From positions 1-9,820 of the forward strand of contig JBAQCS010000048.1 of the NCBI GenBank assembly GCA_049294415.1: 9,820 nucleotides of DNA, in the 5' to 3' direction. Below, in pieces: positions 1 through 6,091 of the stretch; position 1 is the stretch's first letter, and every line of letters starts with the position of its first letter. Origin of the DNA: JAEZRQ01 sp049294415 (GTDB taxonomy: Bacteria; Patescibacteriota; Patescibacteriia; Patescibacteriales; UBA12465). Both the position numbers and the translations under genes were made by a program. The notes below the pieces were generated by a model. The model made no database searches, was not told the DNA's origin, and was given only the letters and a program-made list of their open reading frames with translations.

Positions 1-87
1 GGTTATGTGCGTATTAATTTTGTAAATAATATTGATCACTTGCCACAACCACCAGAAGAAGATTTATATATTACTTTGGTGGATTAA
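1..87 (+). CDS. C-terminal end of an unrecognised protein (5' truncated)
   Basis: Frame 1 is open from the window edge to a TAA at 85-87, giving a 28-residue tail that includes the stretch LPQPPEEDLYITLVD. The acidic, proline-containing tail matches no family I can name. Its stop lies 3 nt before the ATG of the next gene, so the two are probably co-transcribed. The stop codon is TAA, as for all other genes here. It could be a chance open frame, but its tight junction with the next gene argues for a real coding end. Confidence 0.55.
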   Translation, partial: GYVRINFVNNIDHLPQPPEEDLYITLVD

Positions 88-90
88 TTT

Positions 91-1566
91 ATGATTAAAT
101 TACGATATCCATTAATTATAATTTTTGTTTTAAGCTTTTTGTTCAGCCATGAAGTTTCAGCTTTAACTATGGCCCAAAGATTATCGGGTCGTATTTTATT
201 GCAAGTAGAAAGTCATGGCGAAGCTTGGTATGTTAATCCTAAAGATCAAAAAAGATATTCTTTAGGTCGCCCTGATGATGCTTATGCTTTAATGAAAAAG
301 TTAAGCCTAGGTATTTCAGAACAAGAATTTGCTTCTTGGAGTAAAGGTGCACCAGCTTGGGCAGTTGGTGGTTTATATATTCGCCCTCAAAGCCACGGCG
401 AGGCCTATTATGTTGGTTTTGATCAACGTTGGAATTATTTAGGTAGACCACTTGATGCCTGGTTACTGTTTAGAGCTCAAGGACTAGGTATTACTAATCT
501 TGATTTAAGTAAGATTCCTGTGGCTGTTATTACATCACCAGTAACGGTTAATTATACTCCAGTTGACACTACAGCCGATCATAGCACCAATTTATTATGG
601 CGTTATGGTTCTAAAGATTATAGTTATATTTTAGCTTTAAGAACTAGTTTATATTCAGCTTATACTACAGCGCTAAAAACTTTTTATTATACAGGTAGTA
701 TCGAACCAGTTGATGCGCGTGAACAGTTTTATGCTATTTTCTTTCAAAAGAAAAGCGGTGATAATGCTGTATCAACTTTAATTAATTACGCTAATACTCA
801 GACTGTAACTAATTCTTGGAGTGCTGACCAAAAAATTGAGTTTTTAATGTCACTGATTCAAAACATTCCTTATGACCACGCTAAGTTAAATGATTCACCG
901 CTTCAACCTAATTATCCCTACGAAACTTTATATAAGAATTCTGGTATTTGTTCTGATAAAACTTTTTTAGCAGTCTCCGTCTTAAGAGAATTAGGTTATG
1001 GCGCCGCTATTTTAGACTTTCCAGATATGAATCACTCAGCGGCCGGTATTAGTTGTCCATTAGCTGACTCTGTTAATAATTCTGGTTACTGTTATGTGGA
1101 GACAACTAACTTCTTTCAAATTGGTGTTATTCCGTCTTCACTTTCTAGTGGTCAGGCGGTTTTAGTTAATGATGGCTTAACCGGATTATTTGATTCAACT
1201 CGTTTAAGCAAAATGGAGGTTTATCAAAAGACTAGCGGCAAACTCTATTACGGTATGGCTAATACCAAAAAATTAGTTAGCGACCTGCAAACTAAAAAAG
1301 CTTGGATTGATAGTGAAAGAGTTAAAATTGAACAAAAAAATACTGAACTTACTGCTCAGCAAAATACTTTAGTTAGTCAAAAACAGCAGTTAGATGCTTA
1401 TCAGGCTAGTGGGGATGTATCATCCTATAATGCTTTAGTGCCAACCTATAATGGTGGGGTAAATAGTTATAATAGTGCTTTGGAATTATATCGTGCTCAA
1501 CTTAATACTTATAATCAAGCCGTTAATGAATATAATGATGGTTTAAAGTATTTTTATCAGCAGTAA
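91..1566 (+). CDS. Exported transglutaminase-like protein with GEAWYV modules and C-terminal coiled coil
   Basis: The protein has 491 residues. Residues 1-24 look like a Sec signal peptide: a basic start, a hydrophobic core, and VSA before the likely cleavage site. Two related modules follow at about 32-78 and 93-137, each with SHGEA(W/Y)YV, a LGRPxDA motif and a LGLGI-like end. I remember this module from many exported Patescibacteria proteins, function unknown. Residues 245-345 resemble a transglutaminase/protease-like core: GICSDKT with Cys287, NHSAAG with His315 and YVETT with Glu337, a plausible Cys-His-acid triad. A coiled coil runs from about 393 to the end and finishes in YN-containing heptads. 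I infer an envelope protein that cuts, cross-links or modifies peptides outside the membrane; the substrate is unknown. A weak GGTGGA at 78-83 is 7 nt before the ATG, the only Shine-Dalgarno-like site in a good position in the window. The triad assignment is by eye. Confidence 0.8.
   Translation: MIKLRYPLIIIFVLSFLFSHEVSALTMAQRLSGRILLQVESHGEAWYVNPKDQKRYSLGRPDDAYALMKKLSLGISEQEFASWSKGAPAWAVGGLYIRPQSHGEAYYVGFDQRWNYLGRPLDAWLLFRAQGLGITNLDLSKIPVAVITSPVTVNYTPVDTTADHSTNLLWRYGSKDYSYILALRTSLYSAYTTALKTFYYTGSIEPVDAREQFYAIFFQKKSGDNAVSTLINYANTQTVTNSWSADQKIEFLMSLIQNIPYDHAKLNDSPLQPNYPYETLYKNSGICSDKTFLAVSVLRELGYGAAILDFPDMNHSAAGISCPLADSVNNSGYCYVETTNFFQIGVIPSSLSSGQAVLVNDGLTGLFDSTRLSKMEVYQKTSGKLYYGMANTKKLVSDLQTKKAWIDSERVKIEQKNTELTAQQNTLVSQKQQLDAYQASGDVSSYNALVPTYNGGVNSYNSALELYRAQLNTYNQAVNEYNDGLKYFYQQ
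1423..1548 (+). repeat. Six in-phase heptads with consensus xYNxxhN
   Basis: Residues 445-486 of the exported protein fall into six consecutive 7-residue units (SYNALVP, TYNGGVN, SYNSALE, LYRAQLN, TYNQAVN, EYNDGLK). Tyr recurs every seven residues at 446, 453, 460, 467, 474 and 481, and Val or Leu recurs at the +4 position of each unit. This fits the d and a positions of a coiled coil. The DNA copies are diverged, so this is a protein-level repeat rather than a recent tandem duplication. Confidence 0.8.
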
Positions 1567-1570
1567 AGGG

Positions 1571-1599
1571 TTGACATTACCTCAATTTTCCCCTAATAT
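1571..1599 (+). promoter_or_regulatory. Strong sigma70-type promoter for rpsB-tsf
   Basis: A perfect TTGACA (1571-1576) is followed after exactly 17 nt by TAATAT (1594-1599). It starts 4 nt after the stop of the preceding gene. Transcription should begin near 1605-1607, which gives a leader of about 155 nt before the rpsB ATG at 1762. A strong promoter is expected for a ribosomal protein/elongation factor operon. Confidence 0.8.
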
Positions 1600-1605
1600 T
1601 AAAGC

Positions 1606-1639
1606 TAGGTGTGCCTCTTATAGGCAATACCTATTTTTT
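1606..1639 (+). terminator. Terminator-like hairpin at the predicted start of the rpsB transcript
   Basis: TAGGTGTGCCT (1606-1616) pairs with AGGC plus ATACCTA (1622-1633) around a 5-nt loop, with one bulged A at 1626 and one G-T pair. Six T residues follow at 1634-1639. It looks like an intrinsic terminator for the upstream transglutaminase gene. It lies just downstream of the -10 box, so it also forms the 5' end of the rpsB transcript. There it could act as a stabilising 5' hairpin or an attenuator. Confidence 0.6.
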
Positions 1640-1682
1640 AGTTAATATTTAATAAAAATCATCACATTCCTTTATTTTTCTT

Positions 1683-1744
1683 GTCTAAATCTAATTAGAT
1701 ATAGACTCGTGGAATGGACGCTTTCTCTAATTTATTAGAGAGGG
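1683..1744 (+). promoter_or_regulatory. Two adjacent hairpins in the rpsB leader, candidate S2 autoregulatory element
   Basis: The first element is a 24-nt palindrome at 1683-1706. Its halves match at 11 of 12 positions, and its core at 1689-1700 is a perfect 12-nt palindrome. As RNA it folds to 9 pairs with one A-A mismatch and an AAUU loop. The second element at 1721-1744 pairs CTTTCTCTAA with TTAGAGAGGG, including two G-U pairs, around a TTTA loop. Both stems share the arms TCTAA and TTAGA, so they could swap partners. The purine-rich AGAGAGGG, the only SD-like stretch before rpsB, is buried in the second stem. Autoregulation of rpsB leaders is known in other bacteria; its use here is inferred. 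Confidence 0.45.
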
Positions 1745-1761
1745 ATAAAAGAAAAAACATT

Positions 1762-2469
1762 ATGGTAAAATTACCAAGCGTAGAAGAGATGTTAAAAGCC
1801 GGTATGCATTTTGGTCACAGAACCAATCGCTGGCATCCAAAAATGAAACCTTATATCTTTACTGATAAAAAAGGTGTTTACATTATTGATCTTAATAAGA
1901 GCCGTGAGAAATTAGCTGAAGCTTTAGAATTTATGAGCCAGTTAATCTCTGAAGGTAAGAGCATTTTATTTGTTGGTACTAAGAACCAAGTTAAAAATGG
2001 CATGAAGAATATGGCTGAAGCCACTGGTATGCCTTATATCGTTGGTAAATGGTTAGGTGGTTATTTAACTAACTTTGCTGTTGTTAAAAAATCAGTTAAA
2101 AAATACCAAGATTTAGTAGAGGCTAAAGCTTCTGGCAAACTTGAAAAATATACCAAGAAAGAACAATTAGATTTCGCTCGTGAAATCAAAAAACTAGAAG
2201 AACGTGTAGGTGGTTTAATCGGTTTAAATAAATTACCAGACGCTTTATTTATCTGGGATATTATTGAAGAAGAAACTGCTTTAACTGAAGCTAGAGCTAA
2301 AAACATTCCAGTTATCGCTATTTGTGATACTAACGTTAATCCTGAATTAGTAAATTACCCAATTCCAGCTAATGATGATGCTACTAAGACCATTGCATTA
2401 CTTATGGACGTTATCAAAGAAGCTGTAACAGATGCTAAGAAGAACGTAAAAACAACTGAAAATAAATAA
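1762..2469 (+). CDS. rpsB: 30S ribosomal protein S2
   Basis: S2 (uS2) sits on the back of the 30S subunit between head and body and is needed for subunit assembly and for binding S1 where S1 exists. With the ATG at 1762 the protein has 235 residues, normal for the family. Landmarks are AGMHFGHRTNRWHPKMKPYI near the N-terminus (13-32), VGTKNQ (71-76), GKWLGGYLTNF (95-105) and the C-terminal NVNPELVNYPIPANDDA (191-207). The frame stays open upstream to an ATG at 1714. That would add 16 residues that S2 does not normally have and would read through the leader hairpin, so 1762 is preferred. No SD precedes it: the start context is AAAAAACATTATG. tsf follows 67 nt downstream, the usual bacterial rpsB-tsf pairing. 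Confidence 0.97.
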   Translation: MVKLPSVEEMLKAGMHFGHRTNRWHPKMKPYIFTDKKGVYIIDLNKSREKLAEALEFMSQLISEGKSILFVGTKNQVKNGMKNMAEATGMPYIVGKWLGGYLTNFAVVKKSVKKYQDLVEAKASGKLEKYTKKEQLDFAREIKKLEERVGGLIGLNKLPDALFIWDIIEEETALTEARAKNIPVIAICDTNVNPELVNYPIPANDDATKTIALLMDVIKEAVTDAKKNVKTTENK

Positions 2470-2536
2470 TTTTTCTCTTTAAATATTTTTTGGCTTGGTT
2501 CGTTACTTGTATCGAACTTTAGCTATCATTAACAAT

Positions 2537-3331
2537 ATGGAAACTATCAAACAACTTCGCGAAATGACTGGCGCCGGTATGGTTGATTGTAAAAAAGCTC
2601 TTGATGAGGCAAACGGCGATTTAAATACAGCTGTAGAAATTCTACGTAAAAAAGGTATTGCTAAAGCCGCTAAGAGAACTGATCGCGAAACTAACGAAGG
2701 TGTCGTTAAAGTAGCGGTTAATGCTGATTCTACCGAAGGTTATATCGTAGAATTAAATTCTGAAACTGATTTTGTATCTCGTAATGAAAAGTTTCAAGAT
2801 TTTGCTAACCAAATTTTAGACGTAGTTAAAGCTACTAAAACATCTTCTTTAGATGAATTATTAGCTGCTCCTTTAAACGGAACTACAGTTAAAGAAGCCT
2901 TAGACACTTTGTCTGGTGTAATTGGCGAAAAACTAGATATTAAGCGCGTAGCCACTATTACCGGTGCAACTGTTACAGCTTATTCACACTTAGGTGGTAG
3001 ATTAGGAGTTTTAGTAGCATTAGACACTGCTGATAAAAAAGAATTAGCTATGGACATCGCTATGCAAGTAGCTGCTGCTAACCCAAAATATTTACATCCT
3101 ACTGAAGTTCCAACTGAGGAAATGGATAAGGAAAAAGAAATTGCTCGTGAGTTACTAACGAAAGAAGGTAAGCCAGCTGAAATGGTAGAAAAGATTTTAG
3201 AAGGTAAGATGAGCAAGTATTACAGTGAAGTTTGTTTAATTGAACAGGAATATATCAAAGATGATAAAAAGAAAGTTAAGGAAATGCTTTGCGGTGCAAA
3301 CATTATCAAATTTGTTCGTTTCGGTCTCTAA
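2537..3331 (+). CDS. tsf: Elongation factor Ts
   Basis: EF-Ts is the nucleotide exchange factor that recycles EF-Tu from its GDP to its GTP form. The ATG at 2537 gives 264 residues. The N-terminal UBA-like domain begins METIKQLREMTGAGMVDCKK and covers about 1-45. The core carries TDFVSRN at 77-83, the EF-Tu contact motif, and HLGGRLGVLV at 151-160. The C-terminal part ends in a second core-like segment with CLIEQEYIKDD. A TTG 42 nt upstream would add 14 residues with no counterpart in the family, so it is rejected. There is no SD; the context is TTAACAATATG. It is probably co-transcribed with rpsB, because no terminator lies in the 67-nt gap. Confidence 0.96.
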   Translation: METIKQLREMTGAGMVDCKKALDEANGDLNTAVEILRKKGIAKAAKRTDRETNEGVVKVAVNADSTEGYIVELNSETDFVSRNEKFQDFANQILDVVKATKTSSLDELLAAPLNGTTVKEALDTLSGVIGEKLDIKRVATITGATVTAYSHLGGRLGVLVALDTADKKELAMDIAMQVAAANPKYLHPTEVPTEEMDKEKEIARELLTKEGKPAEMVEKILEGKMSKYYSEVCLIEQEYIKDDKKKVKEMLCGANIIKFVRFGL

Positions 3332-3348
3332 TAAATAGGAATTTTTTT

Positions 3349-3378
3349 CATCCCGCGGACCACTCAGTGCGCGGGATG
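3349..3378 (+). promoter_or_regulatory. GC-rich hairpin between tsf and ricT
   Basis: CATCCCGCG (3349-3357) pairs perfectly with CGCGGGATG (3370-3378). The interior can add CAC/GTG (3361-3363 with 3367-3369) above a GAC bulge. It ends 10 nt before the ricT ATG. No T tract follows on the + strand: the run of seven T is before it, and the - strand reading gives A instead of T. So it is not an ordinary terminator. The GC content stands out from the AT-rich surroundings. It could be an RNA-processing or translational control site, or a protein operator. Confidence 0.6.
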
Positions 3379-3388
3379 CTTGTATTAT

Positions 3389-4231
3389 ATGACTACAGCT
3401 CTGGTTCAATTTGCCCCATGGGACAAGACTTACAATTTTAGCGTTGGTGATTTATCAGTTAAATCTGGTGATTACGTAATCGTAGAAACTGAACTCGGTC
3501 AGGAATTGGCTAAGGTTTTGCGTGTCTTTGAATCTAAGCCGGTAGCTGAAAATGATCCAGAATTAAAACCAATTAAACGTTTGGCACGTCAAAACGATTT
3601 AGCTAATTTAGCTGATGATGAAAAAAAGAATGAAACTTTATCTGTTTGTCGTGAATATATTTTGAAACGTAATTTAGACATGAAGTTAATTGATGTTCAT
3701 TTTTCGTTTGAAGGTAATCGTTTGAACTTTGCTTTTATTGCTAGTGGTCGTGTTGATTTTCGTGATTTAGTTAAAGACTTAACTACCCACTTTAATGCAC
3801 AAATTAGATTAACCCAAATTGGTTCTCGTGATGAAGCTCGTTTTAGTGGTGATTGTGGTCCTTGCGGCAAAGTTTTATGTTGCCGAACTTTTATTAGAGA
3901 TTTTTCTTCAGTTACTTCTGATATGGCTGAAGCTCAACAAGTTGTACATCGTGGCAGTGAAAGAATTTCTGGTATGTGTGGACGTTTGATGTGCTGCTTA
4001 GCTTTTGAATACGAAGGCTACAAGGAACTAGCTGGTGTGTTGCCGCCAATTGGCACTAAGGTTAATGTTGATGGTAATCGCGGCGTGGTTATTGGTCATC
4101 ATATTTTAAAGCAATCAGTTGATGTTAGATTTGCTGGTGCTAAAACTGGTGAACGTGACTTTACTTTAGAAGTAGATTTAAACCGTCACAAAAAGAAAGA
4201 AAAGAAAAAAGATATAAATACTGATTTATAA
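3389..4231 (+). CDS. ricT: RicT/YaaT-type PSP1 domain protein
   Basis: The protein has 280 residues and belongs to the PSP1 C-terminal family. The N-terminal half, about 1-150, is the PSP1 fold. The signature cysteines are in DCGPCGKVLCC (Cys156, 159, 164, 165) and SGMCGRLMCC (Cys197, 202, 203), as in RicT. In Bacillus subtilis RicT acts with RicA and RicF as an iron-sulfur complex that directs RNase Y in mRNA maturation and affects sporulation and competence. Many genomes keep the PSP1 protein alone, so its role here is uncertain. The tail (267-280) is lysine-rich. I chose the ATG at 3389 over an in-frame TTG at 3380, because the TTG lies just 2 nt past the hairpin and adds only three residues. 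There is no SD in a good position. It lies 57 nt after tsf and is followed by a strong terminator. Confidence 0.9.
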   Translation: MTTALVQFAPWDKTYNFSVGDLSVKSGDYVIVETELGQELAKVLRVFESKPVAENDPELKPIKRLARQNDLANLADDEKKNETLSVCREYILKRNLDMKLIDVHFSFEGNRLNFAFIASGRVDFRDLVKDLTTHFNAQIRLTQIGSRDEARFSGDCGPCGKVLCCRTFIRDFSSVTSDMAEAQQVVHRGSERISGMCGRLMCCLAFEYEGYKELAGVLPPIGTKVNVDGNRGVVIGHHILKQSVDVRFAGAKTGERDFTLEVDLNRHKKKEKKKDINTDL

Positions 4232-4235
4232 TTTT

Positions 4236-4273
4236 AAAAAAAGAGACTCTAGTTTAATCTAGGGTCTTTTTTT
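4236..4273 (+). terminator. Intrinsic terminator after ricT
   Basis: GACTCTAG (4245-4252) pairs with CTAGGGTC (4259-4266) around a TTTAAT loop, with one G-T pair. The A-rich left side (4236-4244) can pair with the T tract at 4267-4273 to extend the stem. A seven-T run follows. The mirror-image A run means it could also work on the other strand. It separates the rpsB-tsf-ricT unit from the gap-hydrogenase operon. Confidence 0.9.
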
Positions 4274-4274
4274 A

Positions 4275-4303
4275 TTGTAAGCAGGGCTGAAAAATGTTAT
4301 TAT
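4275..4303 (+). promoter_or_regulatory. Promoter with extended -10 box for the gap-hydrogenase operon
   Basis: TTGTAA (4275-4280) is spaced 17 nt from TATTAT (4298-4303), which has the TGn extension at 4295-4297. Transcription should start near 4310, leaving a leader of about 24 nt. That leader contains an AT-only-loop inverted repeat, GTAAAA (4311-4316) and TTTTAC (4325-4330), ending 3 nt before the ATG. This might be a weak operator or hairpin. No other promoter of this quality is seen before any downstream gene up to 9600. Confidence 0.65.
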
Positions 4304-4333
4304 TATATTAGTAAAAATTAATTATTTTACATT

Positions 4334-5347
4334 ATGTTTAACAATAAAATTAACGTAGCGATTAATGGTTTTGGCCGTATTGGCCGAGCCTCTTTTAAAA
4401 TTATTTTAGATAGTCATCCTAAAATTAATGTAGTAGCTATTAACGATTTAACAGATACTGCTACTTTAGCTCACTTGATGCAGTATGATACTTGTTATGG
4501 TAAATATCATCACAAAGTTAGTCATACTAAAGAATCAATTGTAGTAAATGGTAAAAAATATCCAGTCTTTTCTCAAAAAGATCCCTTACTTTTACCTTGG
4601 AAAAAATTAAAGGTAGATGTTGTTTTGGAATGTACTGGTCGTTTTCGTGGCAAAGAAGATGCTAGTGCTCATTTAGCAGCTGGAGCTAAAAAGGTTATTA
4701 TTTCAGCTCCCGGTAAAGAATGTAAGACAATTGTTATTGGTGTTAATGAAGAAAAATTAACTAAAGCCGATGACGTTTTATCTTGTGCTTCTTGTACAAC
4801 TAATTGTTTAGCCCCAGTTACTAAAGTTATTAAAGAAAAATTTGGTATCAAAAAAGCTTTAATGACTACTGTTCACGCTTATACTGCTGATCAAAATTTA
4901 GTAGATGGTCCTCATAAAGATTTAAGACGTGCTAGAGCAGCCGCTGCTAATATTGTACCAACTACTACTGGAGCTGCTACAGCTGTGACTGAAACTATCC
5001 CTAGCTTGAAAGGTAAGTTTGATGGTCTAGCAATTCGCGTGCCAGTCGCCGTTGGTTCTTTATGTGATACAACTTTTTTACTTGGCAAAAAAACTACCGT
5101 GGAAGCCGTTAACGAGGCTTTCATTAAAGTAGCTAAGGGCGAGTTAAAAGGTATTTTAGAAGCTTCTAATGAGGAGCTAGTATCTTCCGATATTGTTGGT
5201 AATCCTCATAGTTCAATTGTTGATTTAAAATCAACCGCTTTAGTCGACGGTGATTTACTTCGAGTAGTTTCTTGGTATGACAATGAATGGGGCTATTCCA
5301 ATCGTTTAGTCGATTTAGTGGGTTATATGAAAAAGTTTATTAAATAA
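4334..5347 (+). CDS. gap: Glyceraldehyde-3-phosphate dehydrogenase, type I
   Basis: This glycolytic enzyme oxidises glyceraldehyde-3-phosphate to 1,3-bisphosphoglycerate while reducing NAD+. The protein has 337 residues, normal length. NGFGRIGR (11-18) is the dinucleotide-binding loop. INDLTD (36-41) keeps the Asp usual for NAD rather than NADP. SCTTNC (153-158) holds catalytic Cys154 and HAYT holds His181. The phosphate-site region RRARAAAANIVPTTTGAA and the C-terminal WYDNEWGYSNR are also intact. It is the first gene of the predicted operon, followed after 10 nt by the dehydrogenase gene, and ends in three in-frame TAA codons. Its context is TTTTACATTATG with no SD. Being in one unit with an NADH-linked hydrogenase suggests that NADH production and disposal are co-expressed. 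Confidence 0.97.
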   Translation: MFNNKINVAINGFGRIGRASFKIILDSHPKINVVAINDLTDTATLAHLMQYDTCYGKYHHKVSHTKESIVVNGKKYPVFSQKDPLLLPWKKLKVDVVLECTGRFRGKEDASAHLAAGAKKVIISAPGKECKTIVIGVNEEKLTKADDVLSCASCTTNCLAPVTKVIKEKFGIKKALMTTVHAYTADQNLVDGPHKDLRRARAAAANIVPTTTGAATAVTETIPSLKGKFDGLAIRVPVAVGSLCDTTFLLGKKTTVEAVNEAFIKVAKGELKGILEASNEELVSSDIVGNPHSSIVDLKSTALVDGDLLRVVSWYDNEWGYSNRLVDLVGYMKKFIK

Positions 5348-5357
5348 TAATAACTAT

Positions 5358-6086
5358 ATGAGAATGCAAGATAAAGTAGCTGTAGTAACTGGTGCCGCTT
5401 CTGGTATTGGTAAAGCTATTGCTGAAAAATATTTAGCTGAAGGAGCTAAAGTAGTTTATTCTGATATCGCCGAAACCTTTGAAGTTGATCATGAGAACGC
5501 TATCTATGTAAAATGCGATGTAGCGAGTAGCGCAGAAGTTAATGCTTTAGTAGCAGCTGCTGTGACTAAATTTGGTAAGATTGATGTAATGGTTAACAAT
5601 GCTGGTATTGGTGGACTAGGTGGCGTTTTAGACGCCACAGACGAGTATTGGCATAAGACTATCGAAATTAATTTATCTGGTGTTTTTTATGGTGCTAGGG
5701 CTGCTGCCAATGCTATGAAAAGCCAAGGTATTAAGGGTAGTATTATCAATATGAGTTCGATTTTGGGTAAGGTTGGTTTTGCTGGTGCTATTTGTTATTG
5801 TGCTGCTAAGGGTGGCGTCGTTCAAGTTACTCACGCTGCTGCACTAGATGTAGCCTCACTTGGCATCAGAGTTAATGCTATTGCTCCTGGTTTTATTACT
5901 ACCGGTATGACTAAAGACGTTTTGCAAAATGAAGCTTTTAATAATTTAGTACTAACCAGCACTCCTTTGGGTCATGTTGGTCACGTAGATGATATCGCTA
6001 ATGCTGCAGTATATTTAGGTAGCGATGAATCAACTTATGTAACCGGTGAAGTTCTTTATGTAGATGGTGGTTGGACAGCTAAATAA
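5358..6086 (+). CDS. NAD-type short-chain dehydrogenase/reductase (SDR)
   Basis: A classical SDR of 242 residues. TGAASGIG (11-18) is the cofactor loop. Asp36 at the end of the second strand favours NAD(H) over NADP(H). NNAG is at 80-83, and the catalytic set is Asn105, Ser134, Tyr147 and Lys151 (YxxxK), with VTGEVLYVDGG at the C-terminus. Similar proteins are annotated as 3-oxoacyl-ACP reductase, glucose 1-dehydrogenase or 3-hydroxybutyrate/acetoin-type dehydrogenases; sequence alone does not give the substrate. The SDR is between gap and the hydrogenase genes, so a fermentative role in NADH balance is plausible, for example reduction of a small carbonyl. The start may be the ATG at 5358 or the one at 5364; both leave the fold intact. 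No SD is present. The gene ends with TAATAA, 5 nt before the next ATG. Confidence 0.92.
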   Translation: MRMQDKVAVVTGAASGIGKAIAEKYLAEGAKVVYSDIAETFEVDHENAIYVKCDVASSAEVNALVAAAVTKFGKIDVMVNNAGIGGLGGVLDATDEYWHKTIEINLSGVFYGARAAANAMKSQGIKGSIINMSSILGKVGFAGAICYCAAKGGVVQVTHAAALDVASLGIRVNAIAPGFITTGMTKDVLQNEAFNNLVLTSTPLGHVGHVDDIANAAVYLGSDESTYVTGEVLYVDGGWTAK

Positions 6087-6091
6087 TAATT

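Noticed and set aside
1714..1761. Sixteen-residue N-terminal extension of S2 from an upstream in-frame ATG
   Set aside because: It reads through the leader hairpin, is not part of the S2 family pattern, and the ATG at 1762 has the same ACATTATG context as other genes.
2498..2517. Inverted repeat GTTCG/CGAAC between rpsB and tsf
   Set aside because: Only five pairs with a 10-nt loop and no T tract; it is too weak to call a terminator or regulator.
2495..2536. TTG start giving EF-Ts 14 extra residues
   Set aside because: EF-Ts normally begins at the METIKQLREMTG-type segment; the extension has no family counterpart and no SD.
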